In this document: positions 40,433 to 51,837 of the stretch, piece after piece
Position numbering within the stretch: position 1 is the first letter of the stretch
Layout: each line of letters begins with the position of its first letter
Assembly: GCA_043228905.1 (NCBI GenBank)
Contig: JBHGNT010000002.1
Coordinates: 4,340,001 to 4,404,000, forward strand
Source: Azolla caroliniana
Lineage: Eukaryota > Polypodiophyta
Direction of reading: 5' to 3'
Length of the DNA: 64,000 nt
Notes under the pieces: generated by a model
What the model saw: the letters and a program-made list of their open reading frames with translations, nothing else
The model's database searches: none
What the model was told of the DNA's origin: nothing
Position numbers and translations under genes: made by a program

Positions 40433-41610
40433 TGTGCTTCAAATCGAGTACAAAATCACCGATGACCGAATTCCACGAGAGTGCTTGGGCAGGTCATAGA
40501 GGAATATGGGCGACGTTCGAAAAGTTGAAGGAGAAGTACTGGTGGCGAAGCATGTACAAAGATGTACTCCATTTCGTGTCCACATGCGAAACTTGCCAAA
40601 TATATTCAAATATACGTCATTGTGATGAGTTACAGCCAACATACCCACTCACCATACACTTCAAATGGATGGTGGATCTGGTCTCGATGCCAATGGGAGT
40701 GGGACAAATGAAGTACTTAGTGTTGGCAAGGGAAGACTTGACAAATCAAGTGGAAGGATGAGCCTTGGCAAATAAGAAGACTTCAACCGTTTGCAAATTT
40801 CTACTTCAAGAGGTTGTTTGCTGATACGGATGTGTGGGGAAGATAGTGGCCGACCGAGGGGAGTTGGATGCACACGAAGTGACGGAGCTTTTCGAACGAC
40901 TAGGTGTGAAGCTCTCCCTCACGACTGCCTACAATCCAGAAGCGAATGGGAAGATCGAGCAAGGGCATGGACCTATCGTCAAAGCCATCGTACGTGCAGG
41001 CAACGGTTGAGTCGGGAATTGGCCACGACTATTACCCTATGCCTTGTGGGCCGACAGAATGACACACAGGTCCGTGACAGGATATATGCCGACAGAGCTT
41101 ATGTATGGACAAAAGCCTGTAATGCCCATCGAAAGGACGATCGCCTCATGGGTAGCGATACCGTGGGAGAACGATATGAGCCGAGAAGAGTTATTAGCGG
41201 CGCGGATAAGGCAACTTGAAAGAAAACCTGAAGATCTAGAAAAAGTGCGAAAGATGATGGAGGCAGCTTGAGTAAAGAACAAAGTTCGGTTCGACAATAC
41301 GCATCGACTTCGTCCCAAGAAGATTGAAGAAGGAGATTTGGTTTTGGTTTATGACAACAACCTTGACAATCAACACAATACAACAAGAAAGTTCGCAAGA
41401 AGATGGTTCGGGCCGTATGTGGTGACAAGTGCCAACAATAATGCCACATACCACCTTGCGGAGCTAGATGGATCAAGGTTGGTCGTACCCATTGCGGGAA
41501 AAAGAGTAAAGATTTTCAAGAAAAGACAAGACGAGGATCCTGACCTCGATCACCTTGACGATGAACATAATAGGGCGGATGTAAATGAAGACATGGAGGA
41601 ATCTGATTGA
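40433..41610 (+). pseudogene. Gypsy family C integrase pseudogene
   Basis: The H2C2 finger appears as ESAWAGHRGIWATFEKLKEKYWW ... CETCQIYS. The core has the region MVDLVSMPMG, VADRGELDAHEVTELFERLGVKLSLTTAYNPEANGKIEQGHGP (D and E present, with stops around them), then YALWADRMTHRSVTGYMPTELMYG. The C-terminal part (RFDNTHRLRPKKIEEGDLVLVYDN, RRWFGPYVVTSANNNATYHLAELDG) is the GPY/F module. No chromodomain follows; the protein ends at EDMEESD, stop 41608. Stops near 40760, 40820, 41010 and 41270 and shifts near 40800 show decay. A purine tract GGTGGGGGTGGA precedes the LTR. Confidence 0.82.
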
Positions 41611-41682
41611 TCACCATAGCTGAAATCTCACTTTCTCTCTTCTTGGCACGTACCGGAGGACGTGCGGTTTGGTGGGGGTGGA

Positions 41683-42777
41683 TGTCGTGAAGATTTTCTG
41701 CAATGGTGTGAAAATCACATAAAACGTACAAAATCGAGCATGAATCACATAAAGCAATAATAGTGAAGATAACATTTTAAATAAGTTTAATATCTAAGTA
41801 CAAAATGATGGAGGTCTTCAAGAGCTTTCGAATGCACTTTATTACACGAGAAACATACAACTAGATGTCAAGATATGAGGGTATAAAGTTTGTGAAAGGA
41901 AAAGAGAAAACTGTGAGATATCCCACATAGGCACGACAAATATGGCTCTCATCAATATAAGGTAGAGCAACAGCTATTATCTTTGTGTCTATGTGTGAAG
42001 CATAGAGATTCAAGGTAACTTGAACTTAGAGTGGAGGTGGCCTAGCTACTCGTAAAGGTTTTGGCCAACCAAAACTGAACCGGCGATGGAGCCGGTGATC
42101 CAGCCGGCAAAGCGACGGTGGCACACCGGCAACCGGTGATTCGGTGGAACCGACATCCGACGGAGCCGGCGATTCGGTGGAACTGACATCAGGCGAACCG
42201 GCGTTCGACGACTAGATAAATAAATATATAAATAAATATATATATACATATACAAGGAGGGAAAATAAGGATTTGAACATGGCACCTCCAAGTTAGGAGT
42301 CAATTGGCTTACCACTAAGCCAAGATATTTAGTTGAAATTATATTTCTATCATCGTACTTTTACATGTAAATTCTTATGCATGAGAGCTAAAATGAGTGA
42401 CATGGTTATTATGTACCACATGTAATACACTAGCGCCAAATGGCAAACATGCATCATATGCATGGGGGCATCTATAAAAGGATGGATGAAAATGTATTAT
42501 GGATCCATGTATGAACTAAGAAATTAATGAGAAGAAAATTCATTGATGATATATCTTATTTCTTAAATCAAGAGTTAAAATCTTAATCTCAATATCTCTC
42601 TCTTGGCCATATCAATCTTTCTCAATCTAAGTCAAGCGTTTAATCTTAATCTCTTTCTGTCTCTCAATCTATCCTAAATACTTTCTCGCTAAGCTTGGTG
42701 CGAACTTCGATCCTTCCGGTCCAGAACCCCGACGGTTCTGCCTCGTGATCTGCGCCTAGTGACGGATCTTCATGACA
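41683..42777 (+). repeat. Family C LTR (3' LTR of the integrase-bearing piece)
   Basis: A 1095-bp block, TGTCGTGAAGATTTTCTG...TCTTCATGACA. It follows a purine tract, so it acts as the 3' LTR of the DNA to its left. Decayed gag/pol of the same type also begins to its right, so two C elements may share it. TATAAAA is at 42473-42479. Confidence 0.85.
42267..42323 (-). other. Antisense tRNA-like module in the second family C LTR
   Basis: On the minus strand, TTGGCTTAGTGGTAAGCC matches the Pol III A-box consensus at 11 of 12 positions (TGGCTTAGTGGT) and is followed by GGAGGTG and a B-box-like ATGTTCAAATCC. The position relative to the TATA box is the same as in 30536-31742. Confidence 0.58.
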
Positions 42778-44696
42778 ACGTACTAATCGACAAAGCGACC
42801 AGAGCCGACAAGAGGAGCGCTACCGGGGTTCGGAGCGCAATCATCGTTCGAACTGTCCAAATCGCTCTCATCACGACAATGATCCATATTCAGAGGATGA
42901 GGATCTGGAGGAAGCGGCGTAACCAAGAAATGACCACTATAAATCTGCGGGGAAGATGACGCTTTGACAACCGGCATTCCACTAACAATCGCGGTGGGCA
43001 GGCTAGATCACACTCACACGGCGGAAATCAACAACCACGAAATCAACAAATCCATAAGGAGAGTTCAAAGGATGAGTGTCGCCAGGATAATTTTCGCGAT
43101 TATCGTCGGAAGCCCCGTAATAACAGACACTACCAACGCTCTCGAGAAGAGCAGGCGCTGCTAGTTGAGCTGGTAGCTCCCCCAGTCGTCGAAAAAGGTG
43201 AGTCTACTGTCCATTGTTTTATTTGCCAACAACCAGGACACTATGTGATTCAATGTCCATGACGTGATAAGGGAAAAGGACCAGCCGTGAAAACCATCAC
43301 GACGGAAGTCCAACAAGTTATGACTCGCAGCAAGGCCAAGTCCACGGAATGGGCAGAGCAGGACGAGATCCGCAAAGTTGCTAAGGCTTGGGTCGAAAAG
43401 GCGAATGAAGCCAATGTCAACCACATCTAGGATTCAACAAACACAGCTTCATCCTCCCACGTACAAGATACGACACCATAGGAAGACCCGATATGGCAAG
43501 CGCTTGCGGATTGTCAGATTACTCTGACAATGGATAGGTTCGAAAATTAAAAATCATGATAGGTGGCCATGCCTTTGAAATTGCAGCCGTTGTTCTGGCT
43601 CTCGAAGCCCTTGGTGCATACCCCATCTTGCTAGGTCGCCCATGGTTACGTTCCGCTAATATCAAGCAGAAATAACAGTTTAACAACATTAGCTTCCGAC
43701 GGGGCCAAGCCAAGGTCTGGGTTCTGACGTAGGAGACCACATCACCCATAAAAGCGATAACGCCAGTATATGTGGAAGAGGTCAACATGTTGGAAGGGCT
43801 GGACGAGAATCCAAGAATAGTACCGTTGTTCGAGATAGACATCATCAAAATAGCCAACGGATACGTCGCGTTGGTAGCGCCAGAGGGGGAAGAGTACGAA
43901 CTGGACCCATAATCATTACTAGAACTAAGTAGGGCGCGTGATGCATTTGATTGAGAAATGGAAATCTCTCGACGGGTCACAACGTTGACGTTGGAAGAGA
44001 CTAGTGTAGGGACGATTGAGGCACCACGGCCTCTGTCCATAGCAAAGGACCTGACGCCTCCCGAAAGAAAGGCGATGATCGACCTATTACGGGAATACAA
44101 AGACGTGTTTGCATGGTCATTGGTCACATGAAGAAATGAAGGGACTAGACCCCAAGTTTTACCAACACCAAATCAATTTGGCAACGGACGCTAAACCAGT
44201 TCAACAACAACGCTACTGTATGAACCCGAATTATGTGGCACGTGTAAAGGAAGATTGTGGTCGTACCGAAGAAAAACAACAAAATCCGTGTTTGCATCGA
44301 CTATTGCAAATTGAATGCAGTTACGATCATAGACACCTTTCCCTTGCCATTTATAGATAGCGTACTTGATGTCGTTGCTGGCCACGAAATGTACAGCTTC
44401 TTGGATGGGTTTAGCAGGTACAATCAAGTACGCATGCACCCAGACGAACAAGAGAAAACTGCCTTCGTGACAAATTGGGGTGTATTCGTGGCCGTAGTCA
44501 TGATGTTTGGGTTGAAGACCACCCCAACAATGTTCCAACACATCATTGCTGAAATTTTTCGACGAGTTCATCCCCGCATTCATACAAGTGTTTCTTGATG
44601 ACTTTGCGGTTTATGGAGTGTGAGCGGATCATTTAGGTTTATTTACGACTATGCTTGGAGCAATGCCGTTCGGCATGACTAAACCTCAAGTCGGCC
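42778..44696 (+). pseudogene. Gypsy family C gag end, protease and N-terminal reverse transcriptase, decayed
   Basis: A zinc knuckle CFICQQPGHYVIQC occurs near 43215-43258. Then come an aspartic-protease-like GHAFEIAAVVLALEALGAYPILLGRPWL (43560-43650) and, in shifted frames, DLLREYKDVFAWS, GLDPKFYQHQINLATDAKP, VVVPKKNNKIRVCIDYCKLNAVTI, MYSFLDGFSRYNQVRMHPDEQEKTAFV, MMFGLKTTPTMFQ and FLDDFAVYG (about 44593, the catalytic box in FLDD form). The frame is then cut by Copia F at 44696; the protein resumes at 54371 (SILNTAKCTFG). Stops and shifts are frequent. Confidence 0.83.
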
Positions 44697-44975
44697 TGTT
44701 AAGAAATGGAATGGCAAGAGTGGTTGTAATGCAGTGGAAGGTGAGTGTATGTGTGTGTGTGTGTGTGTGTATAACAACAGAGAGAGAGAGAGAGCTCAAG
44801 AGACAGAGATAGACAAAAGTATGTATGATATTAACAAAAGAGATACATCCAACAATGACTAAATTACAATAAGTTGGTTTATATACCAACTAAGCTAGGG
44901 CAAGCACCCTTTCTACTATTTACACAACTAGCTTGGAGAGTCCATGAGCTAGTGTGAAACCTATCTATGGGAAGT
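44697..44975 (-). repeat. 3' LTR of Copia F
   Basis: The repeat is 279 bp; on the plus strand it begins TGTTAAGAAATGG and ends CTATGGGAAGT. It contains (GT)n at 44754-44771 and (GA)n at 44779-44794. It pairs with 54093-54370 with only a few differences. Confidence 0.86.
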
Positions 44976-44995
44976 GGTAGGTGTGTGCTGATGTG

Positions 44996-46290
44996 TTGGA
45001 GGTCAATCTCTCTGGCCTGGACACGCTCGCGGATGAAGTGGTAGTGCACTTCGATGTGTTTAGTCCGAGCGTGAAATGCGGGGTTACGCACGAGGTAGAT
45101 ATTGCTCATGTTGTCGCAATACAGGCATATGGGATCTTTGATGGGTACGCCCAGATCTTTTAGTATACGCTTAAGCCATACAGGTTCGCATGCGGGACTG
45201 CCACGGCCCTGTATTCGGATTTAGTGCTCGATATTGTGACTGTCGACTGTTTCTTGCTGCTCCAGGAGATCGCTCTGCTGCCGAGGGAGAAGACGAATCC
45301 AGATGTGGATCGTCTATCCGCTTTGTATCCTGCCCAATCCGCGTCTATGTACCCTTCAAGTCGAATGGTCATATTCAACTTATACAGGATGTCGTGATCC
45401 ATTGTTGTACTGACATACCATAGTATCCTCTTAGCACAATCAAGATGAAGGTTACGCAGATTCTGCATGAATTGGCTAAGTAGGCCAACCGAATAACTTA
45501 GGTCGGGTCACGTAATGGTGAGATAGATCAAGCTACCAATCAGTTGGCGATACTGAGTCGGTTCAATCTTGACCGTGCCGGAATTGGCATCAATCTTGAT
45601 ATTGCGATCAAGAGGGGTAGTCACAAGTTTGCACTCTGTCATTCCGAATTTGTACAGTAGGTTGAGGACGTAGTGCGGTTGTGAGATGATTATCCCGACT
45701 GGTGTCCGAATTACTTCAATACCTAGGAAGTAATGAAGTTCGTGTAGGTCTTTCATTTCGAATCTGCCGGAAAGAAGTGATTTAACTTTGCTAATCTCGG
45801 CGAGATCCTTTCCTCCGATGACCAAATCATCCACATACAAGATGATGATTATCGGGCTATCCGACTCGTTTCGGATGTACAAGGAAGTGTTAGATTTTGA
45901 CATCTGAAATCAGACTTGATGAAGATACTACGCGATCTTCGAATGCCAAGCACGCGGTGCTTGTTTGAGGCCGTAAAATGGTTTCTTGAGTCGGCATACG
46001 GCGTGTGGATGAGTACGCGATTCGAATCCGGGTGGTTGTGTCATATACACCTCTTCTTCTAGCTCTCCTTGGAGGAAAGCGTTTTTCACGTCCATCTGAT
46101 GGAGGTGCCACCCTTTTGCTGTTGCTAGCGCGATTACGGTTCGTATTGTCGTAATCTTTGCCACCGGGGCAAAGGTTTCTTCGTAGTCTACACTATGTGT
46201 CTGTGCGTAGCCTTTATCAATGAGCCGTGCTTTGAAGCGATTTACGGAACCATCATCATTGTGCTTCACCTTGTAAATCCACCTGCAACC
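44996..46290 (-). pseudogene. F reverse transcriptase and RNase H
   Basis: On the minus strand: [47 protein letters not shown] (46311 down), MDVKNAFLQGELEEEVYMTQPPGF, LKKPFYGLKQAPRAWHSKIA, then YVDDLVIGGKDL near 45830, LHYFLGIEVIRTP, and RNase H with YIDADWAGYKADRRSTSGFVFSLG, VTISSTKSEYRAV and ARTKHIEVHYHFIRERV. Frame breaks occur near 45910, 45500 and 45160. It ends at about 44996 close to the LTR, shorter than in A2. Confidence 0.87.
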
Positions 46291-47653
46291 AATTGAGGTG
46301 TATGTCGACACGAGAACTCTCGTCGGACTCCTTCCTTGCGGAGATACACCGAGAACTCATCCGAAAAATATTCTTTGCTTCCATTTGATTGAAGGCAGCG
46401 TACATGCCGGCCCGTGGCTTTTTCCACTTCGGCTTTGAACTTCTGGAAGTGGCCAAACAGTTCACCCTTTTGCTTCATCAGATAAATCCAGGTATTTCTG
46501 GAGAAGTCGTCGATGAACGTGACATAGTAACGGCATCCGTCGAAAGTGGCTGTTTGGGCTGGTCCCCACACGTCTGAATGTATGAAATCCAGGATCCCTT
46601 TGCTTACATTCCGCTCTTTTGGGAATGGATGACGGCGTTGCTTTCCGAATTGGCATGCTTCGCACACGCCCGTGATCTCCTCTGCCGTAAAGTTCGGGAG
46701 TCCAATTACGACTCCTTTTGTCTGCATGTTCTGAAGCTTCTGGAGATTGATGTGGCTGATTCTCTTGTGCCACAACTTTAAGTCGGTTTCGACTTTCTGG
46801 CCTTTTGCGTACATGGCCGAATTTACTTCGCTCGACTCGAGGATGAACTTACGACCTTCTCGTCTACCGTGAGCTACGATTTGATCGCCTTTTTTAATGA
46901 AGCACCCATCGTTGTTAAAGCGTACCTGCATTCCTTGTTCTACAATCTGGCCGACCGAGACCAGATTTTTCGTAATGGTGGGAACATGCAATACATTCTT
47001 GAGGTAGGTCTGTTCGCCGTCGTTTCCGAATGGGACATTCCCGATATGTTGTATTGGATGATTTGTATCATCACCTGTTTCGACATATCTGGGACGTTCG
47101 GGCTTCCGTAATTCCCAAAACCAATCTTCATGGGAAGTCATGTGATTGGAAGCTCCTGAATCGACAAACCATACACTATTAGGAGTGGAAGCGCTGGATG
47201 TCGCAAATGTAGACATCGAATGTGCTTCGTGCTTCATTATGAACATTCCGCCACGGTCGCCGTAGTCGGAGTTTGTGGCATAGTTCGTGAGTTGTCGGCC
47301 TGCCTCACGTTTCTTCTTCCGGCACTACTCTTCTTCGTAGTGGCCGGGTTTTCCGCAGTACCCGCAGTCAACTGGGTTTCGGCAATTACTCGGTCCGGCG
47401 TTATGACTCCCCCTTCTGCCAAGTTCTCTGGGCCTGTTCCTGTCCGCTTGCCACTGGTGGGAGTTACGCCCTTGATTCCGCCGATCATTATGGCCTTGTC
47501 CGAAACGACCTTTGTTTCCACGACCGAAATCTCTTCTATTATCCGACTGGGAGTAGAGCAAATGACCATCTGATGCGTTGTTCCTCTATCGGGCATGATT
47601 CTCTTCGACCAGCAATATCGATTGAAGGTCGAAGAAGGAGGGAGGGTTCTCCC
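46291..47653 (-). pseudogene. F gag end, protease and first half of integrase
   Basis: The minus strand has a CCHC knuckle CGYCGKPGHYEEE with a stop near 47326 at the last Cys. It is followed by GGMFIMKHEAHSM, protease VDSGASNHMTSHEDW (about 47150), LVSVGQIVEQGMQVRF, LWHKRISHINLQKL, CEACQFGKQRRHPFPKERN, and core HSDVWGPAQ, FIDDFSRNTWIYLMKQK, CLQSNGSKEYF (relatives LRSDGGKEYF, so the second catalytic Asp is Asn). It breaks off at RHTPQ and passes directly into IGCRWIYK of reverse transcriptase, losing the GVAERKN motif with the catalytic Glu and the whole linker. Confidence 0.88.
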
Positions 47654-48089
47654 TCTCAGGAATAGTACTAAAGCAGAGATGGAATTAGTACTAAGAGGAG
47701 TAGTACTATTAGTACTAAGAGGACGGGACTGCGTAAGATTCCCGAGAGAGAGGAAGTGAGAAGAGGAGAGAGAGAGAAATAGGATGATGACAGCAGCTCT
47801 TATATTATATGAAAGATAAGTACAAATCGGCTAAGAGGCTTAAGGCTGGTGTTGAACCAATTTGGTTCAAAACAATGCCTTGTGCCTCCTTTTATAGTGT
47901 TTTTAGGAATAATCCTGAAGCTTCTAGAATGTTCCAGAGAGATCTGGAATATACATCAATTTTCTATGATAAAGCATAAATGAAAATAATATCCTACAAA
48001 ATACAATTCATAGTCTAATGGTAAGAGCTCGACCCATGTAGCATAAGGTCATGGGTTCGAGTCTTGCCATATCATGCCATATCATGACA
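47654..48089 (-). repeat. 3' LTR of G2
   Basis: The repeat is 436 bp. The outer end reads TCTCAGG instead of TGTCAGG, a mutation of the conserved terminus. It carries the tRNA-like module at 48010-48070 and several AGTACT palindromes near 47664-47722. The adjacent purine tract is at about 48093-48103 (AAGGGGGAGATAG on the minus strand). Confidence 0.93.
48010..48072 (+). other. tRNA-like module in G2 LTR (antisense to G2)
   Basis: On the plus strand, TAGTCTAATGGTAAGAGC resembles a tRNA D-arm/A-box, AAGGTC a variable loop, and ATGGGTTCGAGTCTTG a T-arm with a B-box (GGTTCGAGTC). An anticodon-like loop CCATGTA lies between them, but its stem does not pair. The same block is at 53400-53462 in the other LTR. 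It is the most tRNA-like of the modules in the window. Confidence 0.6.
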
Positions 48090-48100
48090 CTATCTCCCCC

Positions 48101-51100
48101 TTAAAGACGACGAGTGGAACGAGTCGGCGCTAATTGCGGACCGGGTTTGTCCGGATATTTTCGGTGGAAATCAACAAGAAGATCTTGTGCATTGGCAACA
48201 TTCTCGACGGGTTCCCAAGTACGTTCGCTCGGACTATAACCGAGCCAATCGACCAAGTAATAAAGTTTGTTGCGAACAAGTTTGGAATCGAGGATGGCAG
48301 CAACTTCATACTCCGGGCCGACGTCCAACTCCAACGGGGGCGGCAGTGGTGTCACACGATCGGGAATGGTGTTTGCTTTATAAGGTTCAAGAAGAGAACA
48401 ATGGAAAACCGGATGTATCTGAAGCTGCGGAGGGAGATCAAGGCGGAAGGTGACATCATTAATCTTCCCCGTAATACGGAAAGGACCGAGTCGTCGATAA
48501 TCCAACTTGTCGCACGGTCGAGTAGTCTTGATGTGACGACGTAAGAGCCATACTCGATCTCCGATGGCAAAAGAGGAGGGAATCCGATGACGATCCGCAT
48601 AAATCTTCTGTGTGTGTTGAGCATGAAGAAGGTGAGTAGAGAGATCCATCTGGATCTTGCGTAGCCTCTCCAAATGATCCTCGGCACGAGGGTTGGTAGG
48701 TAGCTCCGGAGTGTCGATCACCGACCAGCGAGGATGGAAACCGGTATAAGCGAAAAATGGGGAGACCCGAGTCGAGGAATGAATAGCATTATTATACGCA
48801 AACTCACCAAAGTGGAGAATCTCGGCCCAATCGTCCTGTTGATAACTCAGGAAACACCGGAGATATTGCTCCAGCGTTTGGTTTGTTCGTTCCACCTGTC
48901 CGTCGGTCTGAGGATGGTAGCCGGAGGAGAGGTTGCAGGAGACCTTGAGCATCTTGAAGAGATGCTGCCAAAATTTGGAGACAAATTGTGGGCCTCGGTC
49001 ATTGATAATACTGTCTGGGAGGCCATGATGCCGAAATACCTCACGCATAACAAGAGCGGCGGTTTCCTCGCTAGTGATGGCTTTAGTACATGGCACAAAA
49101 TGTGCCATCTTCGTATATCGATCGACGACGGTTAGGATAGCATCGAACCCCCGAGAGACCGGCAGATCTGTGATAAAATCAAGACAAATAGACTGCCATG
49201 GCTTACTTGGAATTGGTAAAGGTTCCAACAAGCCATATGGATGGTGTTGTGGCATCTTTGCTCGGCAGCAAGCATCACAGGTCCGAACGTAGTCGTCGAC
49301 AAAACGGCGCATGTGGGGCCACCAAAAAGATCGTTGCACTAGCTCCAACGTCTTAGTACTACCGAAATGTCCCGCCGTATGGGTGTTGTTACGGGCATGA
49401 ACATATAATATCCCGTGGTAAGAATTTACCGTAGTATTCTATACACGTGGATAAGTGTGAGGGTTAAATGAGAGTGTAAAGAATACTACGGTAAATTCTT
49501 ACCACGGGATATTATATGGTCATGCCCGTAACAGGTGTCGTGACAATGTTGGACGATTTGAAGGCGACAAGAGCAATCGGGGACATATACGCGTTTTTTA
49601 AAGAATAACAAACCATCATGATATTCGAATTGCCGGTAGTCAATGCCTGGTTGTTGAGACTGAGAACAGGATGCCCGAGAAGTATCAATGTGCGCCAGGA
49701 TGTCTTGAGCAAAACTATCCGTCTTCAAGGTTGCACGTATGTCATCGGTAATCTGTGTATCCATCGGGGTGTGAAAAATCTGCGTCGTGTGCAATCATGT
49801 TGGTCCCAAGATTACTTGCTTTTGATTATCAAATGTTGCATCACCAAGACGAGGTGCAAGATATGAACGCCGTGATAGTGCATCTGCTTTTCCTTGCTGC
49901 TTCCCCGGTCGATATGTGATTTTGAAGTCGAAATGCGTGAGGAATTGCGCCCACCGAGCTTGCCGTCGATTTAGTACGCGAGCGTTCTGAAAATAAGCAA
50001 GATTTTTATGATCGCTAAAGACAATGACCTGATGTGGAGAGCCCTCTAAGAAATGCCGCCATTGTACAAATGAATCCACGATGGCTAATAACTCCTTGTC
50101 ATGTATTTCGTAGGTGATTTCTGCGACATCGAATTTGCGCGAATGGAAAGCCACCGGATGCAACTCTTCTTTATCGCCTTGTTGAGAAAGGATGCTACTG
50201 AGGGCGAAATCTGATGCGTCGGCCTCCATGATGAATGGTTTGCTTGTATCCACATGAGCTAGAATCGATGTTGATGTAAAGGCTTTCTTAAGATGCCGAA
50301 AAGCCATATCTGCTTCGATGGACCAAAGAAATGCTTGGCCCTTCTTCGTAAGTTGTGTGAGAGGTAAAATAATCTTCGAGTAATCCTGTATAAACTTACG
50401 GTAGAAGTTAGCAAAACCTAGAAAACATTGTACATCTCGTACCGACCGTGGAATTTGCCACTCTAGTACAGTTTGGATTTTAGCTGGATCCATGGCGATG
50501 CCCTTTAAGGAGATGACGTAGCCTAGAAAATCCACTTGCTTGCAGTCAAAGCTACATTTTTCTAGCTTGGCATAAAGACCATTCTCGCGGAGTCGCTTTA
50601 GTACTAATAGTACATGAGAATCGTGCTCTTCCTGGGTATTCGAATAAATCAACAGATCATCCAGATAAATGATCAAACAGATATCCAAGAGGTCTCTGAA
50701 TATATCATTTGCCATGTGTTGGAAGACTGCGGGTGCATTGGTTAGGCCAAACGGCATAACAGTATACTCGAAATGCCCATACCGCGTGCGAAAAGCGGTC
50801 TTCCACTCATCTCCCGGTCGGATCCGCACGAGATTATACGCTCCTCGTAGGTCGATTTTAGTAAAAAACTTGGCACCATTAACTCACTTTAAAAGACTTG
50901 ATATAAGAGGAAATGCACACCTATTCCGGATGGTGACTTTATTCAATCCGCGGTAATCAACGACAAGACGAAGTGAGCCATCTTTCTTCTTGACAAAGAA
51001 GATGGGTGCACCGGCCGGAGATTTCGAATGACGGATGAACCCACTTGCCAAGTTCTCCTCTATGTAGGCTCGAAGGACTTCTAACTCGGTGGGTGACAAG

Positions 51101-51837
51101 TTGTAAATTGGTCCCCATGGTGGCTCGGTTCCTGGTTGTAAATCGATGGCACAGTCATAGGGACGGTGATGAGGAAGGGTACCGGCTTTTACCTTGTCAA
51201 ATACATCGGCATAAGGATGATATTTTGCCGGAAGTTGTACTGAGGAGTCCTTCTTAATAGTGCTGGGAGGATGTACTGATATGGCAAATAGGAACATTGC
51301 CTCCTTGGGTCCTTCTTCGCGTAGTTGATGGAGTGAAATGGTCGAAACTCGGTGAGTTGATTCTTGGGGTGGTCGATATCGGACTTCTCTTGTTCTCCAA
51401 TCTATGGCTGGATTATGTAATTCAAGCCAAGGTAATCCTAGGACAATGGGATGCTCTGGACTACTAATTATATTAAATGATATTATACACACAAAACTAC
51501 CTAGGACAACTTGAATGGGTTCTGATTCTTCTACAATATTCCCGGAAGCAATGGGACGACCATCAATGACCACTACAGATGCGGGACAAGGAAGTTTTCT
51601 TAAGGATATTTGAGAAGCTTGGGCAAAATTTCAATCCATGAAACAAGAATTAGCTCCGGAATCTAAAAGTGCTAGGATGGGTACTGGGGGAGTACTTTTA
51701 GTACTAACAATGACTTGGGCTACGAACACATTGCTAACTTGCTTGGAAGGAATGGAACCACTAATGGGCTGTACAAATCTAGGGTTGCTATCCAACCAAA
51801 TGGCTCCTATTTTGGCTGGACTTAATCGTTTAACTCT
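48101..51837 (-). pseudogene. G2 pol pseudogene
   Basis: The domains are those of G1 pol: protease, reverse transcriptase with YLDDLLIYS, RNase H, H2C2 integrase with D-D-E core, GPF module and chromodomain (EYEVAAILDSKLVRNKLYYLVDWLGYSPSERTWEP). Three in-frame stops, at about 51631, 50884 and 49795, all fall where G1 has the Arg codon CGA (FMDRN, LLERVN, GPTRLH). A 147-bp palindromic element interrupts the H2C2 finger between CHDT and HTAG. The slip site GTTAAAC at 51828-51834 is kept. Confidence 0.92.
49387..49533. mobile_element. 147-bp palindromic insertion (MITE-like) with 5-bp duplication
   Basis: The block is absent from G1 at the matching site. It begins TGTTACGGGCATGA and ends in the complement, TCATGCCCGTAACA. 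The two ~60-bp arms are inverted copies with two visible mismatches, around a ~27-bp centre. The host bases GGTGT are duplicated at 49382-49386 and 49534-49538. It has no coding capacity. TG...CA ends with a 5-bp duplication could mean a tiny solo LTR, but the near-complete palindrome suggests a nonautonomous DNA transposon. Confidence 0.88.

Noticed and set aside
48010-48072. A functional tRNA gene
   Set aside because: A- and B-box-like motifs are present, but the anticodon stem and parts of the T-stem do not pair and there is no consistent acceptor stem. It is repeated in both LTRs as part of the element.
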